Below, piece by piece: positions 29,793 to 39,273 of a stretch of 64,000 bases of DNA. A program made the translations under genes and the position numbers. The notes beneath the pieces were generated by a model. It worked only from the letters and a program-made list of their open reading frames with translations, had not been told where the DNA came from and did no database searches. Each line of letters starts with the position of its first letter. Position 1 is the first letter of the stretch. The stretch comes from Dyella amyloliquefaciens (GTDB lineage Bacteria > Pseudomonadota > Gammaproteobacteria > Xanthomonadales > Rhodanobacteraceae), in NCBI RefSeq assembly GCF_004296575.1, contig NZ_SAYT01000005.1, positions 62,001 to 126,000 on the forward strand, read 5' to 3'.

Positions 29793-29969
29793 ATGCGCCG
29801 AACGAGATTTTTACGTATTGCTGAATCGCGTGACACCGCAACAAAAACGCAGCCTGACCGTCATTCCCGAGCGGGCCAGATGCCACGCAATCGTCGCTTT
29901 GGAATAACGGGAAAGTCATGCGCGATAGGCAGGCTATACAGCATCTGCCGCAAGAAGAAGTCCAACCTT

Positions 29970-30227
29970 ATGCTGGCGCAATACGTTTACCCCTCAAAGA
30001 TCGGCCTTTTCCGCATCATCCGCCATGGTCGCCAGTGGCGTGTGTTGCGGGAAGATCAGGAAATGGGTCGCCACGACACCGCCGAGGCAGCCCTCATCGC
30101 CACCCGCATTGCATGCCCCCAGGCCCGCCTCCCGGGCGAGCTGGATCAGTGGCGCTACATCCCGGAACTCGCGCTCGCCCATTCGCGCGTATCGTCGGAG
30201 GGCACGCATTGGCCGTTGGCGGGATGA
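29970..30227 (+). CDS. Small hypothetical protein
   Basis: 85 residues: MLAQYVYPSKIGLFRIIRHG followed by RQWRVLREDQEMGRHDTAEAAL. The pattern of a short beta hairpin with Trp-Arg-Val and a helix with AEAAL resembles small DUF2188-like proteins, but I do not recognise it firmly. It sits between two opposed genes with a weak upstream AAGAAGAAG. Codon positions look coding (G/C-rich third bases). Function unknown. Confidence 0.5.
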   Translation: MLAQYVYPSKIGLFRIIRHGRQWRVLREDQEMGRHDTAEAALIATRIACPQARLPGELDQWRYIPELALAHSRVSSEGTHWPLAG

Positions 30228-30262
30228 GCGTCTTCTCCCGCAAGGGAGAAGACGCATAGCCA

Positions 30263-32077
30263 TCATTCGTTGGCGTTGATCACTGCAAGGAAGTCCCTTC
30301 CATAACGCTTGAGCTTGGCCTCGCCCACGCCACTGATCGCGCCCATCTCCTCTTCGTTGGACGGCAGCGCGCGCAGCATCGCCAACAGGGTCGCATCATG
30401 GAAGATCACGTAGGGCGGCACGCCGTGCTGCTTCGCGAGCTGCGTGCGCAGCTTGCGCAGTTCATCCCATAGCGGCTGCTCGTAGGCTTCCACGCCGAGA
30501 CTGCCGCCGGTCACCAGTTGGCTGTCGCGGCGTTTGCGTGAAGCACGAGCCGGGCGCGCGTCCTCGCGCAGACGCACGGAACGGTCTCCTACCAATACCT
30601 CGCGACTGGCCTTGGTCAGCCTGAGCGTGCCGAAGCCCTCCGCGTCAGCCTCCAGCAGGCCCATGGCCAGCAGCTGCCGAAACACGGAACGCCATTGCTT
30701 GTCGTCCATGTCGGCGCCGATGCCGAAGGTGGACAGGCGATCGTGGCCCAGCTCGCTCATGCGCGAACTGTCTTCACCGCGCAGGATGCTGATGACGTGG
30801 CCCGAACCGAAGCGCTGCCCACTGCGATACACCGCCGAAAGTGCCTTTTGCGCGGGCACGGTGGCATCCCAGGTCTTCGGCGCTTCGATGCAGTTGTCGC
30901 AGCGCCCGCACGGCCCGTGGAAGGTTTCGCCGAACGCCGCCAGCAGCAGCTCGCGCCGGCAACCCGTGGCTTCGGCATAAGCCAGCAAGGATTCCAGCTT
31001 CTGCCGTTCGATGCGCTTGCGCTCATCGGCCGACTCCGACTGCGCGATCATCTGGCTCATCGTCACCACATCGGACAGGCCATAGATCATCCAGGCGTCC
31101 GCTGGCAGGCCATCACGGCCGGCACGGCCGGTTTCCTGGTAGTAGCCCTCCATGCTGCGCGGCAGGTCCAGATGGGCCACGAAGCGCACGTCTGGCTTGT
31201 CGATGCCCATGCCGAAGGCGACTGTGGCCACCATCACCAGTCCGTCCTCGCGCAGGAAGCGGCGCTGATTGGCATGGCGCGTCGTTGCATCCAGCCCGGC
31301 GTGATACGGCAACGCGTCGACGCCCGCCTCGGCCAGCCACGCTGCCGTCTCATCCACCTTGCGGCGGCTGAGCGCATAAACGATGCCGGTTTCGCCGCGA
31401 CGGCGCTCCAGGAAATCCATCAGCTGACGGCGCGCGTTATGGCGCAGGCCCACCTGGTAGCGGATGTTGGGCCGATCGAAGCTGGAGACGAACTGGCGCG
31501 CCTGCTGCAGCGCCAGGCGTTCGACGATTTCGTCGCGGGTGCGCTCGTCCGCCGTGGCAGTGAGCGCAATGCGCGGCACCTCGGGAAAACGCTGGTGCAA
31601 CATCACCAGCTCCCGGTATTCAGGGCGGAAGTCGTGGCCCCACTGCGAGACGCAGTGCGCTTCGTCGATGGCGAACAGCGCGACTTCGGTACGTTCGAGC
31701 AGCCCCAGGAAGCGCGGCGTCAGCAGCCGTTCCGGCGCCACGTACAGCAGGTTGAGTTCGCCGGCCAGCAGCCGTCGCTCCACCTCGCGCTGATCTTCCG
31801 CGCTGAGGCTGGAATTGAGATACGCCGCCGCCACGCCGGCCTCACGCAAGGCATCCACCTGGTCCTGCATCAGTGCGATCAGCGGCGACACCACGATGCC
31901 GGTGCCCTGTCGCACCAACGCGGGAATCTGGTAGCAGAGCGACTTGCCGCCACCGGTCGGCATCAGTACCAGCGTGTCGCCACCTTCGATGAGGTGCTCG
32001 ACGATGGCCTGCTGCTGGCCGCGGAACTCGGTGTAGCCGAAAACGCTGTGGAGAATATCGAGGGGCGAGGGAGACAT
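30263..32077 (-). CDS. recQ: ATP-dependent DNA helicase RecQ
   Basis: 604 residues. Walker A is [16 protein letters not shown], the DEAH box is [19 protein letters not shown], and motif VI is [10 protein letters not shown]. The RQC zinc site ([12 protein letters not shown]...CGRCDNC, residues about 370-395) and a C-terminal HRDC domain (about 525-600) follow, the full RecQ layout. It unwinds DNA 3' to 5' in recombination and repair. The gene stands alone. Confidence 0.97.
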   Translation of the reverse strand: MSPSPLDILHSVFGYTEFRGQQQAIVEHLIEGGDTLVLMPTGGGKSLCYQIPALVRQGTGIVVSPLIALMQDQVDALREAGVAAAYLNSSLSAEDQREVERRLLAGELNLLYVAPERLLTPRFLGLLERTEVALFAIDEAHCVSQWGHDFRPEYRELVMLHQRFPEVPRIALTATADERTRDEIVERLALQQARQFVSSFDRPNIRYQVGLRHNARRQLMDFLERRRGETGIVYALSRRKVDETAAWLAEAGVDALPYHAGLDATTRHANQRRFLREDGLVMVATVAFGMGIDKPDVRFVAHLDLPRSMEGYYQETGRAGRDGLPADAWMIYGLSDVVTMSQMIAQSESADERKRIERQKLESLLAYAEATGCRRELLLAAFGETFHGPCGRCDNCIEAPKTWDATVPAQKALSAVYRSGQRFGSGHVISILRGEDSSRMSELGHDRLSTFGIGADMDDKQWRSVFRQLLAMGLLEADAEGFGTLRLTKASREVLVGDRSVRLREDARPARASRKRRDSQLVTGGSLGVEAYEQPLWDELRKLRTQLAKQHGVPPYVIFHDATLLAMLRALPSNEEEMGAISGVGEAKLKRYGRDFLAVINANE

Positions 32078-32134
32078 CGGGAAATGCTAGCAAATGGAAC
32101 CCGGTTCCCGCGCCTCGCAACGCCACTCATTGAT

Positions 32135-32239
32135 GTAGGAGCGCACCCAGTGCGCGAAAAGCCTACAAAGCGGAGATGCGACCACCGATCATCGAGGCAG
32201 GCGGGTGAATCCGCGGTCGCGCACTGGGTGCGCTCCTAC
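32135..32239. repeat. Paired REP-type repeat
   Basis: Two facing 23-base units (GTAGGAGCGCACCCAGTGCG... and complement) 59 bases apart, between recQ and the alkyltransferase-like gene. Confidence 0.85.
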
Positions 32240-32264
32240 AGGGTTGGAGAGGGGAAACCGCGAC

Positions 32265-32615
32265 TCAGCCAGGCATGCCCCACAACGCGCGATCAAGATT
32301 CGCATCGAGCCCGAAGCTGGCGAGCGGCACGCGACCGTTGCGTACCTCGACACCTTCCGCCTTCAGGCGCTTGCTTTGCTCGCGAAAGCCCCGACTGCCG
32401 GGCGGAAAGGCGATGTGGCCACTGGAGCGCAGGACGCGATGCCAAGGCAGTTCCATGCCATCGGGCGTCTCGCCCAGGGCCCTGCCCACCAGTCGCGCGC
32501 GCCCCGGCAAGCCTGCGCGCGCCGCAATGGCGCCGTAACTGGCCACGCGCCCTCGAGGAATCGCCGCAATGGCCGCGAAGATGCGCGCGTAGGCGTCGTC
32601 AATGGCGCGTTCCAT
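32265..32615 (-). CDS. atl: Alkyltransferase-like protein (ATL)
   Basis: 116 residues, only the DNA-binding domain of O6-alkylguanine transferases. The active-site motif is PWHRV (residues 57-61), with Trp in place of the catalytic Cys of PCHRV. This is the hallmark of ATL proteins, which bind O6-alkylguanine lesions without repairing them and hand them to nucleotide excision repair. RGRVASYGAIAARAG is the conserved helix-turn-helix part. The ATG at 32615 was chosen from family length; the longer frame upstream overlaps the divergent neighbour. Confidence 0.92.
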   Translation of the reverse strand: MERAIDDAYARIFAAIAAIPRGRVASYGAIAARAGLPGRARLVGRALGETPDGMELPWHRVLRSSGHIAFPPGSRGFREQSKRLKAEGVEVRNGRVPLASFGLDANLDRALWGMPG

Positions 32616-32691
32616 GATCTTCAACAGGCTCTTTACACCGGGTCGTGGCACAGTATCCGGGCTGGATTCGCCTGCCAAGGAGATCGCACCC

Positions 32692-33096
32692 ATGCGCCAT
32701 TTTGAAGCCGTGCGCTCCCACGTCGGCAGCTTGCACGAGTTGCGCCACAACGACCCGTACCTGATCAGTTTCGACCTGTCGCTGCCGCACGATCGCCACC
32801 AGGGCATTTATCTCACGGAACTGGAAGACGAAGCCGGTCGACGCTACCTGCGCATCTCCACGCCCGTCGGCCCGCTGGCCGGTACGGACCCTCGCCGCTG
32901 CCTCCGCTTCAACTGGGAACAGCGCAACGGGTTCCTGGCCGTGGCGGACCTGGACGGCTCGCCCTACCTGCACCTGTGCGAGAACCGGCCGTATGAACTG
33001 CTGGATGCCGCCGAGCTCAAGCGGCTGATCGAGGAGCTGGGCGAGCTGGGCGACCAGTTGGAGAGGATCGTCGCCGCAGGCGGCGACGATCTGTAA
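32692..33096 (+). CDS. Conserved hypothetical protein
   Basis: 134 residues, acidic and soluble, with no signal peptide. Several aromatic-rich beta segments (NDPYLISFDLSLPHDRHQ, LRFNWEQRNGFLAVADLDG) are followed by a C-terminal helix (ELKRLIEELGELGDQLERIV). I do not recognise the family. AAGGAG lies 8 bases upstream of the ATG. It is divergent from the ATL gene with 76 bases between starts, so the two may share a control region. Confidence 0.75.
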   Translation: MRHFEAVRSHVGSLHELRHNDPYLISFDLSLPHDRHQGIYLTELEDEAGRRYLRISTPVGPLAGTDPRRCLRFNWEQRNGFLAVADLDGSPYLHLCENRPYELLDAAELKRLIEELGELGDQLERIVAAGGDDL

Positions 33097-33110
33097 ACCA
33101 GCGTTCGCTT

Positions 33111-33215
33111 GTAGGAGCGCACCCAGTGCGCGATCGCGGCGCCCCGTGTTCGCCCCGGTGGCAGTTTGTCGCGTCACCGCTTCATAGGCTTATCGCGCAC
33201 TGGGTGCGCTCCTAC
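33111..33215. repeat. Paired REP-type repeat
   Basis: Two facing 23-base units 59 bases apart. It starts 14 bases after the stop of the hypothetical gene and ends 20 bases before the phosphate transporter stop. Confidence 0.85.
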
Positions 33216-33235
33216 ATGCAACGCCCCCGCGTCGG

Positions 33236-34357
33236 TCAGAACATTTGGGCCAGCCGCACGAAGCCGTAGGCCAACAGCGCCGTGACCGGCAACGTGAGTA
33301 TCCACGCCCACACCATGCGCTCCACCACCGACCAGCGGATGGCGTTCCAGCGCTTGGCCGCACCCACGCCCATGATCGAGGCGGACACATTGTGCGTGGT
33401 CGACACGGGAATGCCGAACGCCGATGCGGTAAGGATCACCGCCGCCGAACTGCCCTCGGCCGCGAAGCCATTGATGGGATGCAGCTTCACCATCTTGTGC
33501 CCCAGCGTCTTGATGATGCGCCAGCCACCACCGGCCGTACCGGCCGCCATGGTGAGCGCGCACACCACCGCCACCCACGCCGGCACGTCAAAGCCGCCCG
33601 TCGAGGAACCGTGGATGCGCAGGAAGCCGAGCCACGACGGCAGGCCATCGAACTGACCCGCCGTGGTCGCGCCGGCCAGCGCGAGCGCAATGATGCCCAT
33701 GCTCTTCTGCGCGTCGTTCATGCCGTGGGCCAGGCCCATGGCGCTGGCCGAGACGATCTGCGCCTTGCCGAAGAACGCGTTGACGAAGGGCGTGCGGCCC
33801 AGGCGTCGCAGGAAACCGGTGCGACTGGAGAACCAGCTCAGCAGCGCATAAAGTGCACCCATCAACAGGAAGCCGATGACGAAACCCATCAATGGTGAAA
33901 CCACCATGGGTATGACGACCTTGGGCACTACGCCCTTGCCGTCCCACCAGTGCAGACCGCCTTGCGCCCAGATCACCGAGGCGAAATTGTTGCCGGACGT
34001 TGCAATGGCCGCACCCACCAGCGCGCCGACGAGCGCGTGACTGGAACTCGACGGCAGGCCCAGCCACCAGGTGAGGAGGTTCCATGCCGTCGCGGCCAGC
34101 AAGGCGCAGATGAGCAACTGCGGCCCGGCCTCGATCACGTGCGTGTCGATGATGCCGGCCGCGATGGTCTTGGCCACCGCCGTGCCCCACAGCGCACCGA
34201 TCAGGTTGGTGATGGCCGCCAGCATCACGGCCTGGCCCGGCGTCAGCACCTTGGTGGCGACGACGGTAGCAATGGAGTTGGCGGTGTCGTGGAAGCCGTT
34301 GATGTAGGTGAATGCGAGTGCGATGAGCACGACGGCAATGGCAAGGCCGATGCTCAT
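33236..34357 (-). CDS. pit: PiT-family inorganic phosphate transporter
   Basis: 373 residues with about ten membrane segments. Both PiT signature repeats are visible: FTYINGFHDTANSIATVVAT near residue 16 and AHGMNDAQKSMGIIALAL near residue 210. GLPSSSSHALVGALVG and GIPVSTTHNVSASIMG are the paired inner motifs. It takes up phosphate with a cation in the inner membrane. The DUF47 regulator gene lies 78 bases upstream on the same strand. Confidence 0.96.
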   Translation of the reverse strand: MSIGLAIAVVLIALAFTYINGFHDTANSIATVVATKVLTPGQAVMLAAITNLIGALWGTAVAKTIAAGIIDTHVIEAGPQLLICALLAATAWNLLTWWLGLPSSSSHALVGALVGAAIATSGNNFASVIWAQGGLHWWDGKGVVPKVVIPMVVSPLMGFVIGFLLMGALYALLSWFSSRTGFLRRLGRTPFVNAFFGKAQIVSASAMGLAHGMNDAQKSMGIIALALAGATTAGQFDGLPSWLGFLRIHGSSTGGFDVPAWVAVVCALTMAAGTAGGGWRIIKTLGHKMVKLHPINGFAAEGSSAAVILTASAFGIPVSTTHNVSASIMGVGAAKRWNAIRWSVVERMVWAWILTLPVTALLAYGFVRLAQMF

Positions 34358-34435
34358 GCGCGCACCCCGCGCGCCACGACGAAAGCCCGGTTCGACACCG
34401 GGCGGCAGGAATGGAAGGGCGTCATCGGGCTGGCC

Positions 34436-35065
34436 TCAGGAATTCTTCAGCACGATCGAATAGACGATGTTGCCGACGTCGCGGCACTTGTCGATCGCCT
34501 TCTCGATCAGCTCGAACAGATCCTTGGCCAGCATCGCGCGCATGGCGTCGTTGCCTTCCACGTAAAGGTTGCGGTACGGCGAGAGCAGCATGCGATCGCC
34601 TTCCGACTCCAGCGTCTGCAGGCGATCCTGCAGCTTCTTCACCGGATCGATGCGCAGGCCGCGACGCAGCTCGCCAATCATCTCGGACACCACGCCGGTG
34701 GCGCGCTCCAGCACCAGCGCGCGGGCGGCGAAGTCCACGTCGGAAACGCGCTCGGCGATGATCTCGTAACGCTCGGCGAACTTCTCGATGGTCTTGGGAA
34801 TCTTGTACAGCGCCGAGTTCAGCGCCTCGATGTCCTCGCGGTCTAGCGCGGTGACAAAGGTGTTCACCAGCTCCTCGCTGATCTGTCCGGCAAGCGCCTT
34901 CTCGCGCGCACGCGCGGATGCGAAGGCGGCCATCACCGGCGCGTGATCCTTGCCCGTCACCAGTTCATGGAGGGCCTTGGCGCTCTCGCGCGCCGCCTCG
35001 GCGCTTTGCTCGAGCAGGCCGTAGAACTTGTCGCCTTTGCCGAAAATCGTTTGCAATGAAAACAT
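34436..35065 (-). CDS. DUF47 (PhoU-like) phosphate transport regulator
   Basis: 209 residues, all helical: MFSLQTIFGKGDKFYGLLEQ at the start, FVTALDREDIEALNSALYKIPKTIE in the middle and GNDAMRAMLAKDLFELIEKAIDKCRDVGNIVYSIVLKNS at the end (given as regions). This is the PhoU-like DUF47 family, nearly always encoded next to a PiT transporter and thought to modulate it. It is first in the two-gene operon. Confidence 0.93.
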   Translation of the reverse strand: MFSLQTIFGKGDKFYGLLEQSAEAARESAKALHELVTGKDHAPVMAAFASARAREKALAGQISEELVNTFVTALDREDIEALNSALYKIPKTIEKFAERYEIIAERVSDVDFAARALVLERATGVVSEMIGELRRGLRIDPVKKLQDRLQTLESEGDRMLLSPYRNLYVEGNDAMRAMLAKDLFELIEKAIDKCRDVGNIVYSIVLKNS

Positions 35066-35232
35066 GCAGTTATTGCCTAGGGTGCGGGGGCTGAAATGAC
35101 CGGTATGTTACAGGAGGGCCCTGCCGCACCGCATCACACCGCGTGGAACGCAGTGCCGCGCGCCCGACCACCCTCTGGCCTTACACTGCGTCTCATGTCC
35201 CCCCGCGACCATTTCCGCACCCCGCGGCCGCC

Positions 35233-36555
35233 ATGCTGACCGAAATCGCGGCTGTCATCCTCCTATCGCTGTTCAACGGCTTCTTCGCCCTGTCGGAGAT
35301 GGCCCTGGTCGCCTCGCGCAAGACGCGCCTGAAGCAAATGGCCCGCACCAGCCGCCGTGCCCGGGTGGCGTTGCGCAACGCCGAGGCACCCGAGCGCTTC
35401 CTCTCCACCGTACAGGTGGGCATGACCCTGGTGATCCTGATCACCGGCGCGCTGGCCGGCGATGCCCTGGGCGACCACATAGCCCAGGCCATCCACGGTG
35501 GCCGGGCGGCCTGGCTGGAGCCCTACGCCAAGGTCGTCGGCCTCGTGCTCGGATTCGTGCTGATCTCCTTCATCCAGATCGTGATTGGCGAACTGGTGCC
35601 CAAACGTGTGGCGCTGTCCTCCCCCGAACAGATCTCCGGCTACGTGGCGATGCCGATGATGGTGCTCTCGCGCCTCACCGCACCGTTCGTGTGGCTGCTC
35701 AATCTCTGCAGCGGGCTGATCCTGCGCATGCTCAACGTGAAGCAGCGCAGCAGCGACGTGGCAACGGAAGAGGAGATCCGCCTGCTGGTGGCCGAAAGCG
35801 CCGAGCACGGCATCCTCGACCGCGACGAACACAACATGGTCAACCGCGTACTGCGCCTGGGCGACCGCACGGTGGAAAGCGTGATGACCCCGCGCACGCG
35901 CATCGTGTGGCTGGACCAGGGCGCCAGCTACCAGGAAAACGCCGCGATCCTGCGCGATACCCCGTACTCGCGTTATCCGGTCTACCGCGGCGACGAAAGC
36001 GATATCGCCGGCGTGGTCGAGGTCAAGCGCCTGCTACGCGGCTATGAGCTGGGCAAGCCTGACCTTTTCGGCCAGCTGGTGAAGCCTCTGTACGTGCCGG
36101 GCACGGCACGCGCGCTGGACCTGCTGGAAGAGTTTCGCGATGCCGAAACCCAGCTCGCCCTGGTGGTCGACGAATACGGCGACATCGTAGGCCTGGTCAC
36201 CCTCAACGACTTGCTGGCAGCCATCGTGGGCGCCACCCAGCTCGGCGGCAGCGGCCCCGAGGAAAGCCCGCTGGTGACCCAGCGTGGCGACGGTAGCTGG
36301 CTGATCGACGGCTCACTGTCCATCGACGACCTGCGCGAACTGCTGCAGGTGGACGTCCTGCCCGGCGAGGCGGAACACGAATACCGCACGGCTGCCGGCA
36401 TGGTGATGGCGGCGCTCGGCCACATCCCGCAGACCGGCGAGGTCTTCGAATGGCGGGGATTCCGTGTCGAGGTGGTGGACCTCGACGGCGCCCGCATCGA
36501 CAAGCTGCTGGTGATGCGCATTCCGCAGATCGACGTCGAGGAAGACGGGTTCTAG
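35233..36555 (+). CDS. CNNM/HlyC-CorC family membrane protein
   Basis: 440 residues. A DUF21/CNNM membrane domain (about 1-195; FNGFFALSEMALVASRKTRLK) is followed by a pair of CBS domains (about 210-340; VMTPRTRIVWLD and LVVDEYGDIVGLVTLND) and a C-terminal CorC_HlyC domain (about 350-435; DGSWLIDGSLSIDDL). Members are linked to magnesium or cobalt efflux and resistance. The ATG at 35233 begins the first membrane segment; the frame upstream is not membrane-like. Confidence 0.9.
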   Translation: MLTEIAAVILLSLFNGFFALSEMALVASRKTRLKQMARTSRRARVALRNAEAPERFLSTVQVGMTLVILITGALAGDALGDHIAQAIHGGRAAWLEPYAKVVGLVLGFVLISFIQIVIGELVPKRVALSSPEQISGYVAMPMMVLSRLTAPFVWLLNLCSGLILRMLNVKQRSSDVATEEEIRLLVAESAEHGILDRDEHNMVNRVLRLGDRTVESVMTPRTRIVWLDQGASYQENAAILRDTPYSRYPVYRGDESDIAGVVEVKRLLRGYELGKPDLFGQLVKPLYVPGTARALDLLEEFRDAETQLALVVDEYGDIVGLVTLNDLLAAIVGATQLGGSGPEESPLVTQRGDGSWLIDGSLSIDDLRELLQVDVLPGEAEHEYRTAAGMVMAALGHIPQTGEVFEWRGFRVEVVDLDGARIDKLLVMRIPQIDVEEDGF

Positions 36556-36573
36556 CGTCGATCCGGATTTCTT

Positions 36574-36692
36574 GTGGGAGCGCACCCTGTGCGCGACCGC
36601 GCCGCCGCGGTCGGCCTCCGGTGAGAGGTTATCGCTTCAGTTCCGCAATCAGCTTCCCGCAACGGCCCGTCGCGCACAGGGTGCGCTCCCAC
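36574..36692. repeat. Paired REP-type repeat (GTGGG variant)
   Basis: Units GTGGGAGCGCACCCTGTGCG... and its exact complement, 73 bases apart. Here the variant bases (GTGGG and CCTG) occur in both arms, so the pairing is kept by compensating changes. Confidence 0.85.
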
Positions 36693-36715
36693 AGAATAGG
36701 TGCGCATGCGCCGCA

Positions 36716-37483
36716 CTAGCCCTTCTTGAGCTTCTCGTTCGCAATCGCCGCCATGCGCTGCGCATCCGCGAAGATGCCATGCATTACCCGCAGCTCCCGC
36801 TCGTCCGGCTGGGCGCGCTGGAACAGCTTGCGCAGACGCAACATGATCGTGGTCGGCGCACGACCCTTGTGGAAGTCGATGTCGTCCAGCATCTGCGACA
36901 GGTGCTCGAAGAAGCGCTCCATCCGCTCCGCATCGGCGGGCGGCTCGGCATCGGCACGCACGGGCACAGCGACTTCACCCAGCGAGGCCACGCGCAGCTC
37001 ATAGGCCATCACCTGCACGGCCTGCGACAGGTTCAACGAACTGAAATCGTCCACGCTGGGGATGCGCACCATCGCGTGGCAGCGCGCCAGCTCCTCGTTC
37101 TCCAGGCCGGTACGCTCGTTGCCGAACACCAGCGCCACCTGTTCGCCGCGGGCGGCGGCTGCCAGGGCACGGGCGGCGGCCTCACGTGGGGTGATCTCCT
37201 CCAGGTCCACGCCGCGGCGGCGGGCCGACAGGCCCAGCGCCAGGCTGGTGCCGGCCAGGGCGTCCACCAGGCCTTCGCTGACCGTGGCCTGCTCCAGCAC
37301 ATCGTCGGCGCCGGCGGCCAGGGCCGAGGCCTCCCGGTCGGGAAACCGGTGCGGAGCCACCAGCGCCATGCGGTCGAAACCCATGGTGCGAATGGCCCGG
37401 GCGGCACTGCCGATGTTGCCTGGGTGCGAGGTGCGCACCAGCACGTAGCGGATGCGGGCGGCGATGTCGGGAGAGGTGGTCAT
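36716..37483 (-). CDS. trmJ: tRNA (cytidine/uridine-2'-O-)-methyltransferase TrmJ
   Basis: 255 residues of the SPOUT class. [23 protein letters not shown] is the N-terminal motif; [13 protein letters not shown] and [23 protein letters not shown] form the knot that binds SAM. The C-terminal helical extension (about 170-255) is typical of TrmJ. It methylates the ribose at position 32 of several tRNAs. It is divergent from suhB, a frequent pairing in gammaproteobacteria. Confidence 0.94.
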   Translation of the reverse strand: MTTSPDIAARIRYVLVRTSHPGNIGSAARAIRTMGFDRMALVAPHRFPDREASALAAGADDVLEQATVSEGLVDALAGTSLALGLSARRRGVDLEEITPREAAARALAAAARGEQVALVFGNERTGLENEELARCHAMVRIPSVDDFSSLNLSQAVQVMAYELRVASLGEVAVPVRADAEPPADAERMERFFEHLSQMLDDIDFHKGRAPTTIMLRLRKLFQRAQPDERELRVMHGIFADAQRMAAIANEKLKKG

Positions 37484-37626
37484 GCCGGGAAAGGCTCGGG
37501 CAAATGGTCGCAAAGCTTGGAAATTGTGGGGCCCCATGTCAAACCGTTCATCTTCCCCACCTGAACAGAGGCGGCTCCTCTGCTAGACTTTGCCGCCGAA
37601 ACCCCGTTCTTTTGAAAGCCGAAGCC

Positions 37627-38430
37627 ATGCCAAGACCCGCCGTCAACGTCGCGGTGCGCGCCGCGCGCTCCGCAGGAAACATCATCCTGCGCTACATGAA
37701 TCGCATCGACGGACTCAACGTCGTCGAGAAGCAACGCATGGACTTCGCCTCGGAAGTCGACCGCCTGGCCGAAGCCGAGATCGTCAAGGAACTCAAGCGC
37801 GCCTACCCGACCCACGCCTTCCTCGCCGAGGAAAGCGGCGCCACGGGCAAGGGTCCGCTGGTATGGGTGATCGACCCGCTCGACGGCACCCATAACTACC
37901 TGCGCGGCATTCCGCACTTTTGCGTGTCCATCGCCCTGCTCGACAAGGGCGAGCCGGTGTACGCCGTCGTGTTCGACCCGCTGCGCGACGAGCTGTTCAC
38001 CGCCAGCAAGGGCGACGGCGCCTACCTCAACGACCGCCGCATCCGCGTCAGCAAGCGGGACAACCTGGGCGGCGCGATGATCGCCACCGGTTTCCCCTAT
38101 CGCCAGCGCTCGCACCTCGACGCGCAGTTGGACATGACGCGCGCCCTGCTCGGCCAGGCCGAGGACATCCGCCGCTCGGGCTCCGCCGCGCTGGACCTGG
38201 CCTACACCGCCGCCGGTCGCTACGACGGCTACTTCGAGATCGGCCTCAAGCCCTGGGACATGGCCGCCGGCGTGCTGCTGGTGCGCGAGGCGGGCGGTCG
38301 CTACTGCGATTTCGCCGGCCGCGACGGCATTCCCGAAAGCGGCAACATCGTCGCCGGCAACCTCAACGTGACGCAGGCGATGGTGGACGCCATCGGCGCG
38401 AATGCCACACCCAGGCTGCTGATGGCCTGA
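37627..38430 (+). CDS. suhB: Inositol monophosphatase family protein SuhB
   Basis: 267 residues. Metal and substrate motifs are [27 protein letters not shown] and [17 protein letters not shown]. SuhB hydrolyses inositol 1-phosphate in vitro; in E. coli it also joins the rRNA antitermination complex. Length is normal. It is followed by a strong bidirectional terminator at 38438. Confidence 0.95.
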   Translation: MPRPAVNVAVRAARSAGNIILRYMNRIDGLNVVEKQRMDFASEVDRLAEAEIVKELKRAYPTHAFLAEESGATGKGPLVWVIDPLDGTHNYLRGIPHFCVSIALLDKGEPVYAVVFDPLRDELFTASKGDGAYLNDRRIRVSKRDNLGGAMIATGFPYRQRSHLDAQLDMTRALLGQAEDIRRSGSAALDLAYTAAGRYDGYFEIGLKPWDMAAGVLLVREAGGRYCDFAGRDGIPESGNIVAGNLNVTQAMVDAIGANATPRLLMA

Positions 38431-38437
38431 TGGATAA

Positions 38438-38465
38438 GAAAAAGGCGCCGCAAGGCGCCTTTTTC
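38438..38465 (+). terminator. Bidirectional terminator after suhB
   Basis: 12-bp stem GAAAAAGGCGCC / GGCGCCTTTTTC with loop GCAA. T-runs lie on both strands, so it can also stop transcripts arriving from hda on the other side. Confidence 0.93.
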
Positions 38466-38482
38466 TTTGCCGCTGTTTTTTT

Positions 38483-38555
38483 GTAGGAGCGCACCCAGTG
38501 CGCGATCACGGCATTGCCGCTCCGTAGGCTTTTCGCGCACTGGGTGCGCTCCTAC
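38483..38555. repeat. Paired REP-type repeat
   Basis: Two facing 23-base units 27 bases apart, the shortest spacing of the set, between the suhB terminator and the hda stop. Confidence 0.85.
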
Positions 38556-38568
38556 AGAAGATGGGGCA

Positions 38569-39273
38569 TCACGCCCCCGGCTCGGCCTCACGCAGAAACC
38601 CCCGCAGGAACGGCACCGTGATCTTCCTGCGTGCCGCCAGCGATGCCTGGTCCAGGCGATCCAGCAGGTCCAGCAAGGCACCCAGGTCGCGCGCGTAGCG
38701 GTTGAACAGCCAGTCGAGCACGGTGTCGTCCAGCTCGATGCCGCGCGAGGCCGCCTGCTGGCGCAGTACGGCGCGGCGCTCGGCATCGTCCAGCGGCTTG
38801 AGCAGGGCCTGCTGGCAGGCACCCAGGCGCGAGCGCAGGTCGGGCAGGCCCAGGCCCAGCTGTGACGGCAGGGTCTCGGCGGCGAACAGCAGCGTGGCAC
38901 CCTCGGCCTTCGCCTTGTTGTAGACGTCGAACAGCGCGTGCTCGGCCTCGCGGTCACCCGCGATGGCGCCGAGGTCGTCCAGCGCAAGGAACTCGCTGCC
39001 GGCCACGCCGCGGATCGCAACGGCCTTGTCGGCCAGGCTGGCCAGCGGCAGGTATTGCACCGTGCGCCCACCGGCGAACGCGGCCTGGCAGGCCGCCATC
39101 AGCAGGTGGCTCTTGCCGCTGCCGGCAGAACCCGCCAGGTAAAGCCACGGCGTGCCGGGCGCGCTGGCGAGCTGCTCCACGGCGGCGAGCGTGGCGGCAT
39201 TGCTCCCGGGATGGAAATGTTCAAAGCGCTGGCGGCGAGGCCAGCGCAGGGCAAGCGGCAACTGCGGGATCAT
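38569..39273 (-). CDS. hda: Hda, regulatory inactivator of DnaA
   Basis: 234 residues. The N terminus MIPQLPLALRWPRRQRFEHF carries the clamp-binding motif QLPLAL. The AAA+ Walker A is AGSAGSGKSHLLMA and Walker B is FLALDDLGAI. The arginine-finger region LRSRLGAC is present. Hda binds the DNA clamp and stimulates ATP hydrolysis by DnaA after initiation. The ATG overlaps the AI-2E gene stop by four bases. Confidence 0.95.
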   Translation of the reverse strand: MIPQLPLALRWPRRQRFEHFHPGSNAATLAAVEQLASAPGTPWLYLAGSAGSGKSHLLMAACQAAFAGGRTVQYLPLASLADKAVAIRGVAGSEFLALDDLGAIAGDREAEHALFDVYNKAKAEGATLLFAAETLPSQLGLGLPDLRSRLGACQQALLKPLDDAERRAVLRQQAASRGIELDDTVLDWLFNRYARDLGALLDLLDRLDQASLAARRKITVPFLRGFLREAEPGA

